Below, one piece after another: positions 32,968-44,100 of a DNA stretch of 64,000 nt. The notes under the pieces were generated by a model. The model saw nothing but the letters and a program-made list of their open reading frames with translations. It was not told the DNA's origin and made no database searches. The position numbers and the translations under genes are program-made. Every line of letters starts with the position of its first letter. Position 1 is the first letter of the stretch. Origin of the DNA: Arsenophonus sp046530735 (GTDB taxonomy: Bacteria > Pseudomonadota > Gammaproteobacteria > Enterobacterales > Enterobacteriaceae); assembly GCA_046530735.1 (NCBI GenBank), contig JBHEQV010000010.1, positions 1 through 64,000 of the forward strand, written 5' to 3'.

Positions 32968-34947
32968 CTAAATAGGCCGAATACTTTCTTCATCTAACTG
33001 CGCATCAAATAACGTGCACAAAATCTGAATCGTTTTATCCAAAAAAATGCATTGACGAGCCTGAATTAGCTTCTCTTCATAAATTATCTGCCGCCATTCC
33101 AAAGGTGTTTTTATGGCTGGATTATCATCTTCAATGATAATCAGCTTTATCGACTTTCCATATAACTCACAGAAGGCTTTTGTTAATGTTTTATGCGCCA
33201 ATTCAGTATTCAAATGCCGTTTCGTTGATCGTAAATGTAAACAAATTTTTATTTCACTTAACGATTCTTTATAAGTATTTAACGCGAGTTGTTCTATTAA
33301 TTTTGGCACTTTTAACTGATCAATCTCCGCCGACCAGTGATCACGCTTTCGAGATTCAACCACAATTTTATTAACAAGTTCAGATGTCCTTTCATATTCC
33401 AATGCTTGTTTAATATTACTTGGTTTTCTTACTCTCTCTATTTTTTGCTTAGAAATATTTTGTAAACACCATTGATAAGGTTTATTCTTTTCATTTTGTT
33501 CAGTTTTATTAATTATTTTTAGTTGATTTAAACCAGAATGCTGGTGCTCCACCGAAACTGTAACTAATCTTTCTACCTCTGACATCACCAATGGTGTTTT
33601 TTTCTTTGACAAAGGTATTTCAAACTTTTTTAGCGGCATTTTTACTTTTTCCTTATTTAAGGATGCTTTTGCTTGCAATAATTGCAATGTAGACGTGCTA
33701 ATTATTTTTTTTTCCGATGAGCTTCTTGCTTTATTGATGACTTTTTTTTTATCTTTTAAGTTAGTCAAAATATTGATATGATTATCAATCTCATTACTTT
33801 TAGTAGCTTCTTCAATAAGTTTTGGTGATGATACTGATGAAATTTTAATATCATTAATAGATTTAGGATGAAATGCTAATGCACGTAACAACGTCATTTC
33901 AACCCCCATTCGTCTTTCTGGCGCATAATAAAGTTCTTTACGCCCGATTAATAAGATTTGATAAAAGAGCTGTAAATCAGTTGGAGTAATCAAGCGCGCA
34001 AGTAAACGTAAACGCATTTCTATAGGTGATACAGTATCTTGCATTTCTACTGGTAAAAGCTGAATCATCGCAATGCGATGAATTAATGATAATATTTCAA
34101 TCAATACTCTTTCCCAGTCACTACCTCGCAAAGCAATATCTTCTACTAAAGTCATCATTTTTTGACCATCACCATCTACAATCGCTTCAATGATTTCTAG
34201 AGGCTGTTCGTTATTTAATATTCCTAGCATTTGGCTAACTGAATCTACAGATATTTTCCTCTTTCCCATAGCAATAGCTTGATCTGTTAAACTTAATGCA
34301 TCACGTAAACTTCCTTCGGCAGCTTTAGCAATTAATTGGCGAGCACATTTATCACTTGATATTTCCTCAGCCGATAAAATGCGTTCAAGTTGACTACTTA
34401 TTTGATCAACATCTAGTGTCCTTAAATGAAATTGAAGACAACGTGATAAAACTGTTATCGGTAATTTCTGTGGATCTGTAGTTGCTAATAGAAATTTTAC
34501 ATGATTTGGCGGCTCTTCTAATGTCTTGAGTAAAGCATTGAAACTATGATTAGAAAGCATATGAACTTCATCGATTAAGTATACTTTATATCGACCACAT
34601 GCTGGTGCATACTGGACATTATCTAATACATCGCGAATATCCTCAACTTTAGTGCGCGAAGCAGCATCAATTTCAATTAAATCAACAAATCGTCCTTGCG
34701 CTATCTCAAGACAGTTAACACACTTGCTACAAGGATTTTTACTTATCCCGACCTTACAATTAAGTCCTTTCACAAACAATCGCGCAATCGTCGTTTTTCC
34801 AACTCCACGGGTACCAGAAAATAGATAGGCATGATGAATCCGCTGCTGTTGCAAACTATTTTCCAGCGCGGTTAAAACGTGATGTTGCCCAACAACATCA
34901 GTAAATGTTTGTGGGCGCCATTTACGGGCAAGTATCTGGTAGCTCAT
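32968..34947 (-). CDS. dnaX: DNA polymerase III tau/gamma subunit
   Basis: Clamp-loader ATPase and organiser of the replisome. 659 residues from the ATG at 34947 (MSYQILARKWRP, AGGA just upstream); a TTG four codons earlier is an unlikely start. Domains I-III carry Walker A SGTRGVGKT, four zinc-binding cysteines (CKVGISKNPCSKCVNC), Walker B VYLIDEVHML, the SRC motif (LSRCLQ) and RRMGVEMTLLRALAFHP. A low-complexity Lys/Ser-rich linker (about residues 365-470) follows, then tau domains IV-V: TELAHKTLTKAF, EDDNPAIKTPLEWRQIIYEEKL and the conserved C-terminus DEESIRPI. The linker contains an A9 run at which a -1 shift or one added A would give a gamma-like product of about 405 residues. Slightly longer than the E. 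coli protein (643). Confidence 0.98.
   Translation of the reverse strand: MSYQILARKWRPQTFTDVVGQHHVLTALENSLQQQRIHHAYLFSGTRGVGKTTIARLFVKGLNCKVGISKNPCSKCVNCLEIAQGRFVDLIEIDAASRTKVEDIRDVLDNVQYAPACGRYKVYLIDEVHMLSNHSFNALLKTLEEPPNHVKFLLATTDPQKLPITVLSRCLQFHLRTLDVDQISSQLERILSAEEISSDKCARQLIAKAAEGSLRDALSLTDQAIAMGKRKISVDSVSQMLGILNNEQPLEIIEAIVDGDGQKMMTLVEDIALRGSDWERVLIEILSLIHRIAMIQLLPVEMQDTVSPIEMRLRLLARLITPTDLQLFYQILLIGRKELYYAPERRMGVEMTLLRALAFHPKSINDIKISSVSSPKLIEEATKSNEIDNHINILTNLKDKKKVINKARSSSEKKIISTSTLQLLQAKASLNKEKVKMPLKKFEIPLSKKKTPLVMSEVERLVTVSVEHQHSGLNQLKIINKTEQNEKNKPYQWCLQNISKQKIERVRKPSNIKQALEYERTSELVNKIVVESRKRDHWSAEIDQLKVPKLIEQLALNTYKESLSEIKICLHLRSTKRHLNTELAHKTLTKAFCELYGKSIKLIIIEDDNPAIKTPLEWRQIIYEEKLIQARQCIFLDKTIQILCTLFDAQLDEESIRPI
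33742..33750 (-). promoter_or_regulatory. dnaX: Poly-A slippery site in dnaX, candidate for the gamma subunit
   Basis: The coding strand reads GAT AAA AAA AAA GTC at residues 399-403. One extra A, or a -1 ribosomal shift, gives AAA AAA AAA AGT CAT CAA TAA and so ends the protein within three codons. E. coli makes gamma by a -1 shift at A AAA AAG about 30 residues further on by alignment; that site is not conserved as such here. A second A9 run lies at 33705-33713. Confidence 0.5.
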
Positions 34948-35039
34948 GATTCCTATCAAACGTTAAGTATATAGTTTCGCTAACATGTCGCTATTTGCTT
35001 AGCCAGCATATTTATACATTAATGAATAGCCTAAAAATA

Positions 35040-35525
35040 AACTAAATTAAAACAATTAACCATTTTTTTTAACACGCTTGATAATACCTAAATCGAGTAA
35101 ATAATTAATGAATACCTCTTCATTAACTTTACCGACAATCTGTCGAATCAAGCCTACTGCTTCCTTAATCGTTCCGCCTATAACGATTAAATCATGAATA
35201 ACTAATAATATTAGTATTTACTGAAATACTATTTCAATAGATCTGTAATCTATCAGTACTATATTATAGCTCATAATTCTGCCGTAAAGTAAGGCGCAGT
35301 AATTTTCCTCTTTACGTTAAACTGGAACAAATCCTATTCCTAAACGCAAAACAACCCTAAAATCAGTGTCAAAAATAAAAATCCTTTTGCCTCAATCGCC
35401 AATAATTTATTAATACTATTAGTGTTATAATGTTCAACAAGTAGATCAATATGGTGTGATAAGCAGCCAGATTATCCATTAATGTTGTAATGTTGTAATG
35501 TTGTAATGTTGTAATGTTGTAAAAT
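35040..35525 (-). pseudogene. apt: Adenine phosphoribosyltransferase, degraded
   Basis: Apt salvages adenine to AMP. It sits immediately upstream of dnaX as in E. coli. Minus-strand pieces are DLLVEHYNTNSINKLLAIEAKGFLF near 35390-35460 in two runs, then LGIGFVPV (about 35325-35350). The PRPP-binding loop follows as VLVIHDLIVIGGTIKEAVGLI in two overlapping stretches (about 35150-35210; E. coli [21 protein letters not shown]). The two acidic residues of the loop are altered (HD for DD). The N-terminal part is replaced by a short tandem repeat. Frameshifts and stops throughout; purine salvage via Apt is lost. Confidence 0.88.
35481..35520. repeat. Tandem 8-base repeat (AATGTTGT x5)
   Basis: Five perfect copies of AATGTTGT, followed by AAAATACAAC. 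It lies in the 5' remains of apt where the family has the DVTSLLEDP segment, so it probably grew by slippage after the gene died or helped to kill it. Confidence 0.95.
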
Positions 35526-35754
35526 ACAACAACATGATATTTAAATAAATAGGAATTATTTTAATATTATTTTTATAAATTATATTTTTTATTAACCATT
35601 ATCATTATTATGATAGATAAAATAATCAAATACTTCAATCTATGAAAACTAATATAAAACTACTATAAAGTTACAATAACTACCTTAACAAGGTAGCGTG
35701 TTTTTCTGTAAAAATTAAATCGCAATCACATATTTTATTATCATGGCTTAATAT

Positions 35755-36303
35755 ATGAAAACACAGAAGTTGCTAAACATCCTTGAAGAACAAATTGAAG
35801 CATTGTCAGAAAAAATAAAACCTATTGCAGACTCTTCTTTTATAAGATTACGTTTTGATGATAAATTATTTTATCGAAAAAACCATCAATTAAACGAATG
35901 TTTATTCGAAATCAAAGAACATTTTAATCAATTAAAATATGCTGTAATAACATTACGTTCAGAACAGGTTACTTTTTTGACAGAAAAAATTATTGCCCAA
36001 ATTGGGGCTATAACGCGTGAATGTGCAACACAAATTTTAAGAGAACAAGAAAATCATAATAATAAAAAAGAAAAAACTGTCGATCTCTATGAACGTTTGG
36101 TTCAACATCAAGATTATGAACGTCGTTTAATCACTATGGTAATTGATCGAGAACAACGATTAGATAAACAGGAGTCATTTGGAGCTTGCCAGAAGTTACA
36201 ACAGCAAATAGCGGCATTAGCTGGAAGATTAATGAGATGCCGTCAGTCCCTTCTACGCATAGAAAGGACGATTAAACACTATAAAAATAATAGTTTTGAA
36301 TAA
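35755..36303 (+). CDS. priC: Primosomal replication protein N'' (PriC)
   Basis: PriC reloads DnaB at stalled forks in a pathway that uses Rep helicase. The 182-residue product (E. coli 175) matches the family across its length: MKTQKLLNILEEQIEAL at the start, RFDDKLF, LKYAV, and the signature LYERLVQHQDYERRLITMV (about residues 121-139). It ends with QQQIAALAGRLMRCRQSLLRIE. Basic and helical, as expected. No strong Shine-Dalgarno precedes the ATG. It is divergent from the dead apt, which is close to the E. coli arrangement near apt-dnaX. Odd because its usual partner rep is dead in this window. Confidence 0.93.
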   Translation: MKTQKLLNILEEQIEALSEKIKPIADSSFIRLRFDDKLFYRKNHQLNECLFEIKEHFNQLKYAVITLRSEQVTFLTEKIIAQIGAITRECATQILREQENHNNKKEKTVDLYERLVQHQDYERRLITMVIDREQRLDKQESFGACQKLQQQIAALAGRLMRCRQSLLRIERTIKHYKNNSFE

Positions 36304-36684
36304 AAATAATATAAGTGAGATTAATCAATCTAGAAGACACTCCTTCCCCTCACAATGGCAATTAAAATTACTATTAATTTAATTTCTAGAATAAAATTAA
36401 TTAAATGAACCCAAACTAGAGCACACTCAAAACTATTCATATTATCAAAAAAGATTATAAGAATAAAAAAGACATCTTAATTACTTGCAAATCTATCTAA
36501 AAAGCGTTGATAAAAATAATTCAACTATTATTCGGCAGAATCATTCTGATTGTTTCTATCATAGAAATTCGTACTATTATCTGCGATAATAGTACGCTCA
36601 ACTTCTTGTATAGAATCACTTTTAATATTAGGAATATTAAACTTTTAACTTATTAAAAGCAATATTTATATATTGTTATCGGCA
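36304..36684. other. Spacer downstream of priC
   Basis: AT-rich, no gene. A weak repeat TATTATCTGCGATAATAGTA (36573-36592) forms a small hairpin without a clear T run. Confidence 0.35.
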
Positions 36685-38085
36685 TAGAGTTATCTCATTT
36701 CTGGTGCATGGAGTTTTAGGGATGCTGTTATGTATTCTGATGATTAATTTTGTAGATGATTTTAACATCAGAAAGATGATATGCCATGAAAAAATTTAGC
36801 CTATAAATATTCTTTACAAAATCAGATATTATCTCTAATTATTACATAAATTCATTCATAGTTTCGCCAGGAAACTGATAGCACTGCTGTTGAGGCTGTG
36901 CTAGAAGAATATATGGCAACAAGATGCTGAGTGTATCCTTGTCGGATGACGTCCATGCTGTTATCTGTAACGGTTATTTGCTACAGCGAACTTCATACAG
37001 AGTGGTATGAAGGAGATGTTGAGATTAAAGTTTTTAAGATCAGGGATCGCAGTAGAAACGAAATATTATTTTAACAGATTATTACTGCCTTATTTGAAAT
37101 GCTCAAAAGTAGCAAAGAGCTGCTCTCATAACTGTAGTATTTTACTAGGCACAGCTATCGGTGATTTTTATGAAGCTATAGGTTTTCTCGGTGAAAAACA
37201 CATCATCTCTCTGCTATTAGTAGCAGTAAACTGAAACAACTATTCGCCTTGAAGAGGATCGGGAATAGGCGACTGCATAATTTAAGCGATATACACTATA
37301 CTTATTTCTTATCGGAAAGTATATGTCATTCTGTTAGAGAAGATAATCAGCTTTCCCTACTAGGTATTTATTAGCGGCACTGTGAATGGACATAATAAGA
37401 TCGTTCCAATCAAAGGTAGCTATCAAAAATAAGAAGCTAAGTAAGCTAAACTTCTTAATTGCTTACGAGAAAGTAGCTTAACCGAATCTCTAGGCTTACT
37501 AGAGGAGATGGATATTATTGGTTTTTAGAATGCAATGGTAAACATGTTCCTTGATATGCAGTACAAATGCTGTTGTATATACAAAATAAAAATCTGATGT
37601 GTTGCTTTCACCTCAAAAGGCATACAGAACCGAAAGTTAAAAGTGAGCTACCAGAGCTCTGACTAGAAGAGAGCTATGATGCCGCTAATAAAACCTTTAA
37701 TGCTTTGTTGGCAAGTTTTTTAGCGTATCCTCCAGCGATAAGGAAACTGAAGAATAATCGAAAAGAACAAGCTGCCATTCTATCCTTCTCGTTAGCGCAC
37801 TGATGTCAATAAGAACGACAAATTTGAGTTAAATTGACTTTTGCGATAGTAAACACCTATGAAACTGACGTGCGAAAACATTGCACTTTAGAAAGCAACC
37901 CTTTCAATGGCATTTAATCTGCTCAAATCTGCTCAGAAAAGATAGAATCACAGTTAAGGAGATTAACTTGCTGATTCTGGTAATAAATAACATTCAATTT
38001 AAAGACGGAGAAGTGATGATTTAGGAAATATTAGTGCAGAAGGTAATCTGACCGCTATACACTAGATTTGTTAATAACTCACTGA
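36685..38085 (+). mobile_element. IS256-family element, degraded, copy 8
   Basis: Full-length copy with left end GAGTTATCTCATTTCTGGTGCAT (about 36687) and a matching inverted right end near 38060-38080. The worn transposase shows the middle block (about 37040) and the end block ACGACAAATTTGAGTTAAATTG (37812). Confidence 0.8.
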
Positions 38086-38506
38086 TAATTGATAAGCTAC
38101 TGTTTAATTTTTTGGTTAAAATTAACCTACAACAGCAAAGAAAAATTTATCTACCAAAGAAGCTTACAATCATACCATCTAAATACTGATCAGAGAGCTT
38201 TTAGTAACATTAAACTCATTACCTACTAAGAAATTGCGTAATGCTAGAAATAAGTAATAAAATTCTCTACTTCTTACTGAAAAAAGTATTATCGAGATGA
38301 TGAAAACTATCATTACAAATATCAATAGAGATCGCCGTTAGAAGAATCCAGCAATAAATAGATTGCATGACTGAATTAAAAGAAAACTTGGTAAAATGCT
38401 ATAACAATAACTTTAAAACTATCCTAATAATTAAAGAACAAAATTTACCTGAATCAGACAATTAATTGCTTTTAAAGCAATTAATATCATAGATTATAAA
38501 TAACAG
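38086..38506. other. Spacer upstream of tRNA-Leu
   Basis: AT-rich with no readable gene. A hairpin ATTAATTGCTTTTAAAGCAATTAAT (38461-38485) is perfect but has no T run after it. Confidence 0.4.
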
Positions 38507-38534
38507 TTGCACCTGACGAGATAACAAGTATAAT
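38507..38534 (+). promoter_or_regulatory. Sigma-70 promoter of tRNA-Leu(CAA)
   Basis: TTGCAC (38507-38512), 16 bases, then a perfect TATAAT (38529-38534), 32 bases upstream of the tRNA. A good match in the right place for a stable-RNA promoter. Confidence 0.75.
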
Positions 38535-38566
38535 AATGCTGTTTTCTTGTAATTATTTCTTTCAAT

Positions 38567-38651
38567 GCCGAAGTGGCGAAATTGGTAGACGCAGTTGATT
38601 CAAAATTAACCGCCTTTGGGCGTGCTGGTTCAAGTCCGGCCTTCGGCACCA
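38567..38651 (+). tRNA. leuX: tRNA-Leu (anticodon CAA)
   Basis: Full cloverleaf with acceptor GCCGAAG / CTTCGGC, discriminator A and encoded CCA. D-arm TGGCGAAATTGGTAGACGC, anticodon stem GTTGA / TTAAC with loop TTCAAAA (CAA at 34-36), a long variable arm (CGCCTTTGGGCGTG) typical of class II tRNA, and TTCAAGT in the T loop. The body is nearly the same as E. coli leuX, which reads UUG codons and is a known insertion hotspot for mobile elements. Confidence 0.97.
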
Positions 38652-38799
38652 TAGAACATTAATGAACATCAAATGATATCTTTTTAGTATTTCGAATTCT
38701 AATATCAACTAGGTTTTTTTTAATTAAAACCCTATCAATCTAGTTTAACAAATATCAATCTCTATGTGAATAGATGTCTTATTTCAATAATGTTTGTAT

Positions 38800-39260
38800 A
38801 CAGCTATATTAGGAAAGGTTTTTGCTTTTCTAGCAAAGCAAAATATAGCACATCTGTATTTCAATTGTTGCGATTTCAAACAATCTTTTTCAGGCTAGAT
38901 TATTCGCTAAATAAAACGACTCTACACCATAGAATATATTCAGCTATCTTTTTAATTAGCTGATATAGTAACTGTTTACATTTTTAATATACAATTTCAT
39001 AAATAACTCTTTAATTATCTAACCTTATTAAGCGATGCTGAGTAATTTCATGGTTGCTGGCAAAAGTTTCGTACCATTTTCTCCATCCATGAAGAAAGGA
39101 TGGACTCTTATCAAGAATAAACTTTTAAAAAAAACTAACATACTCTATATTAAACTCTTTAACGTAGCAATTACGATCTATACTGCTTCTAGCAGATTCA
39201 TGATCTAAGTCCCGCTTTATGCTATATTATATATTAATCTTTTCATTTATTTAGATAGCT
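38800..39260 (-). repeat. Dispersed repeat D, copy 5 (partial)
   Basis: Begins with TTTTGCTTTTCTAGCAAAGC (inverted end) about 150 bases after tRNA-Leu and matches copies 1 and 4 in order (for example CTAACCTTATTAAGCGATGCTGA near 39018). It runs into repeat B at about 39.27 kb. Confidence 0.55.
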
Positions 39261-39269
39261 CGGAAAAAA

Positions 39270-41110
39270 TTTCCTAGAAAACGCAAATTAAATAAAATCA
39301 GGAAGAGAACATGCGCTTCATCTGTTAAGCTACTGGACTATCTAAAGATTTTTATAGATCTTCCTCTATAAATTAATGATGACAGACCGACTAAATTTTG
39401 TCATCAAAAAAAGCTATACAGCAATTTATCCAATTCCGATTCCAATTTTTTCTTGATAAGCAATATTATCCGCTTCTAATCATGATTATCCGAGGTTTTC
39501 AGCAATATCTAGATAGAAGGCATCCAGCTGATCATACTAGAGATGCAACTACATTAATGACAATGGGCTATAAAAGTATGGTTTCCGATGAATTCACTCC
39601 TTTAATAGAGAATTAGGGATAATCGAGCTCCCCTTAGCTATGGGATAAACGTAAAGATAACTGGAGCAGATAGACCTGATAAATACGGACAGAATGATAA
39701 TTTCTATTTCTATAACAAGATATCCATAGGTAATTTACGCAGATATACATTCCTCCAATTAAACTACTTTTTGTCATCTATGACGACTGGAATAACTTTC
39801 TTGAAAAACACGGTGAAAATATTAACTTATGAATCAGTCTATGCTGTCAAATAAATGTTTGTATGCAACACACTTGTGCCATGGGGTTTATCTGGTCGCT
39901 ACTGCTGCGCTTATCCTAAATGTTTCCACCACTATTTTTTGATAAATATGTAAGTTAAAAACTGTAGTTCATACTGTTTTAAAGCTATCGAGTAGTAATT
40001 AGGATAGTAGATCTATATCTATCCGACTGCAACTGGTAATACGTTACTTTTAATATGCCCATTTTTAGACTTTTTTAACGATAATTGGCAATTACTAAAA
40101 ACTCTATTTCGGTTCGCTACTTTACACTATGCTGCAGTGGACACAGAAACAGAATATTAAAATTTGTATCTTCTGTGCCTTGTACATTTATGTGATAACT
40201 AAATCAAGATTTGTATGCTAATATTTCCGTTACCAGTAGATGTCTGGATATTAAACATACTGTATGGTAGGAGCTGTTTTTCAAAAAAAAACGATCGAAG
40301 CGATTTGACTAGGTGTTGTCATCAGGCTGATGCGTCACAGCAATGACCTGATAAATCTAAATATTCTTAGTTTGAAGTAAATCCATCTCAAAGAAGCAGC
40401 AGTATCCTTACCTGAAGAAATAGTACGAATGATTACTGGGAAATGCACTTCGCTAAAAAAAATAAAAGTGGAATTAGTATAGCGTAAAATACCTCGGATC
40501 CACTTTACACCAACCGATATCCGAGTTAAAACTGTGGCATTACTAGGGGGATATGGGTTATATATCATACTATACCACCTTGACTTAAGCAGTACTTCGA
40601 AAGAAATCTTAATGCAGGAAGATACAATTAGACACTATATTAGCCATATTCTGGAAAGGCGTTTTAAAACGCTGCATTACATGGTTTCTTATCGAAAAGT
40701 AAACGAGGCACGCTTTTACTAAATGTATAAAGAAACACTAAAAATAACGGCTTGCAAAAAACCGAAAAATAGAATTGTCTTTCTGATAAAAGAATTCCTG
40801 CGCATAAGGTGCGTATAAATGCATTCTATATGGCAACAAGCTATATTTTATAGATTCTCGTTTTTTTTTGAAAAAAAAATGGGTATATTATTTATCATAA
40901 AGAATATATAAAATGAAAAAAAACGATGGTTATTAACCTAAACTTATAATTAATATCTATAAAATTTAGTACATGACTCAATGAATACAGACTCCAATGA
41001 AAGTTTTACTTATAATAACCCAAGGTAAACTACTGCTATCTCATTTTAGTAAAAATGAATAGCGTTCGCTCTTCTCTTAAAGAGCGATTCAATTTTATAA
41101 AATCAACAGA
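39270..41110 (+). repeat. Dispersed repeat B, copy 3 (longest copy)
   Basis: Collinear with 12.79-14.0 kb and the reverse of 22.07-23.4 kb. The frame from about 40480 to 40720 is the best preserved: IRVKTVALLGGYGLY, then a stretch with EDTIRHYISHILERRFK. This could be the helix-turn-helix start of a transposase of the IS630 type, but that is a guess from a few residues. Other fragments (39398-39616) are worn. Confidence 0.55.
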
Positions 41111-44100
41111 GATTATTGTTCTTGGCTACCTCTAACTTCTTTACTAAGATCTTTAATGAGCCTATTAAAAAAGATACTGATTTTTAACTATTTTCTAGTA
41201 CATTTAAACACAGACTTGATTCATTCTATGAAATAATTATTAAACGTAAATCATAATATTTCCAAATTTTTACTATCTCTTGCAAAACTTTTCTCTTCCA
41301 CAATAACTGCAATCTATGCAAAAAGCTTTTTTTTGGTATATAAAAAGAAATATCAAAATGATGATATGTTTTTTGATTCTATATTTAGCTGTATAGCTAA
41401 CTTAGCCGACTTATTTTTATAGATATTCTTTTAGAAGAATCTAATTATACTTAGAAATAAAGTTTTAAATCGTAATAACTGGAATCGCCAACATATTATA
41501 GCTGCTATGAATGTAAAAGAATTTACACTGCGTTAATTATTAATCTAATCTGTTCTGAAACTTGATTTACTGAAATGTCCTTGATGTTCTTGTAAAAATA
41601 CGAACGCATTATTTCTGAAGCGAATAAGTCTTACTCCTAAAAAACTAGCTAAATTAGCATCCTCATTTTCGCGAAGTAATCTGATCATTCTTGTATCAGC
41701 AACTGAGCTAATTGGGATGTTATGGTTACCTAACAGTCTAGGGATTAGGACTAACGCTGAATAAGTAAGAAAATAGCTCTTAATCAATGATAAAACATAA
41801 GGATCAAAGTACTAAAGCTTGCGAGTACTAAATTGATTGCTTGTTACCTTGAAGTACCCAGTGTACTATCTATAAGTGTCTCTTAAATAACTAATCATCA
41901 ACTGCATCTATTCATGATGTCGTCAAACAACACAGCATATTAAAGATCAATATAAAAATCTAATAATTTGGCAAACTAGATATTTATCGTCGTTGCTCGA
42001 CGTTAGTTTGTAATAAGTTATCGACCTGACTGATAAACAGCAATAGATTGCCAATGCACATGCATGTAATTGCGCAACATATCCTCACAAATCAGCTAAT
42101 AATCGCATTATAGCTACGAATAAAACATTCTCTTTATTATGAAAAAGGTAAAAAAGCCAATTTACCGAATGCATCATAAAAACGGTACGGATAATCAATT
42201 CTAGAAATGCAAGCGCTATCAACTTAGTAAAATTACACTTAAACGTTGGCTAGCGACTACAAAATCTACCACACAGGATGTTTTCCCGAAGAGTGTCTGA
42301 TAGTATAGAAATCGTTAGGTGGGTAAATTGGAATAAATCATCTAATTACATGATTATCTTGCACACTATCAAAAGCTAAACTGGTGTAGTATAAAAAAAG
42401 GAATATACAGATTTTTCACAGACTAGCAACAACGCTATGCGAGATGTGATCCGCTGGTATTAGCAATTTTGCCTTTTATGATACCGTGTTGTATTAGATG
42501 CAAAAACTTCATGAAATCGTTAACCAGTCTGGTACAGAAGTTGCATAGAACCTAAACAGCTGAAAGCGTTTTATACATCGCCACTGAATTACCTGCTGAT
42601 TAACTACATCTAGATTGAAAGACGGTAACATCATGAAGATGAAAAATCATCAATTCTGACCATGGTCAACTGTTTTCACCGAAAATGTCATCTTGATTAT
42701 TGATAGAAGCTTCTGCTACATCACTGGCTTAAGCTTCTTACTTTTCAAGAATGTGATTGCCGTTACTAATATTCTTCGGTATGCATTTCCAACCTATTGG
42801 AAGTCTTTTCTCTACTACTAGAATAACAGCAGAGACAAAATTAATAATATGATCAAAATAGATATTATCAGTATTTTAATCTACCTGAATATTAAAGATC
42901 CGATCGGTATTTCTGTCAACCCACAAGGGTACAGCATTATCGAACGGATAAATCCGTAATCTTGCTCATCCATCTTGCGCCGTTTTGATGCCTATTTATA
43001 CGGTACTGGTGCTAACCGGGGAAACAGTGCAAGGCTCTTAAAACGACGTTAAACATTCACGAAAATGTCTATCATAAAACTCAGATCAGCAAAAAACACT
43101 ACGTAATACCCTATTACCTCTAGCAGGTTGATTGATGAAATCAAGATCGGGTGGAATAGTATAATACCCGTCTGCACAGTGCATGAACTTTCTAAATGAG
43201 ACGATCAGAACATTACAGTTCAGGTGATTTTTATCACTGTAAGCTGAAAAATGATAAGACCGAACTTAAATGTACCTGATATAGTTTGAACTGAGTGATT
43301 TATTTATCCCGTAAATCGAACTCAGCATCACCCGTTATAAAATTCGTTTCTTCAACAATTTTGACTATGCCGACAAACAGTGAATTAATACGGCTAAAGA
43401 TTAGTAATGAGTACTACATTTATGAAATAGCAAGATTATTATGCGCTGGATTAACGTTATTTATCTCTGTTAACCAATCTAAGATGCAATAAATATTAGC
43501 CTTTTTAATAACGGTAAATATCACAACCAGCAAAAGTGTATTAAAGAGATTTGTAACTGTGGAGTGAAAAAGTAGCACTCACTGAGGCAGAAAACATCCT
43601 GACATTGCAGGATAAAAAGTAGATGACCTGGGGGATTACTAGCTAATATCATCGGTAAATAGGGAATGCCGCATTGAAAACTGAGATTAAAGAACAGAAA
43701 GACTTCAATATGGAAGCGATATTACATTGAGCTTGTTATTACTGGAAGATTAGAAGATTGACCCACTGTTGTAAAAGAAATCATTTGGGTTAGTTAACTG
43801 AATAATACAGCGAAAGATAAGACTCTTCTCTTTAATTAAGAGAGCAGTTATCATGACTGAAAATCCAGCGATTATTAAGCAGCTGTAAGCATTAATTGAT
43901 ACGAGATCAAGATATGAACAGGCGCACAGATTGCCTCCGAAACCAACCAATCGAACGTACTGATTATTCAGCTTTATCAACGGCAGCTATAAACTGAAGC
44001 AATCAGCGGGTCAGGAACTTGTTAACCACTGGTTAACAAGTTATTAGCGAAAAATACCTTGCCATGGCTACTGCAGTTTGTAGAAACAGCTACGATCAGG

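Noticed and set aside
33594..33606. AAG AAA AAA ACA in dnaX as the E. coli-type frameshift heptamer
   Set aside because: It aligns with the E. coli site, but the base before the paired AAA codons is G, and the -1 frame does not meet a stop for a long way, so it would not give gamma.
43750..43980. A 76-codon frame on the minus strand
   Set aside because: The + strand frames around it chain better as a decayed coding region; no motif on the minus strand.
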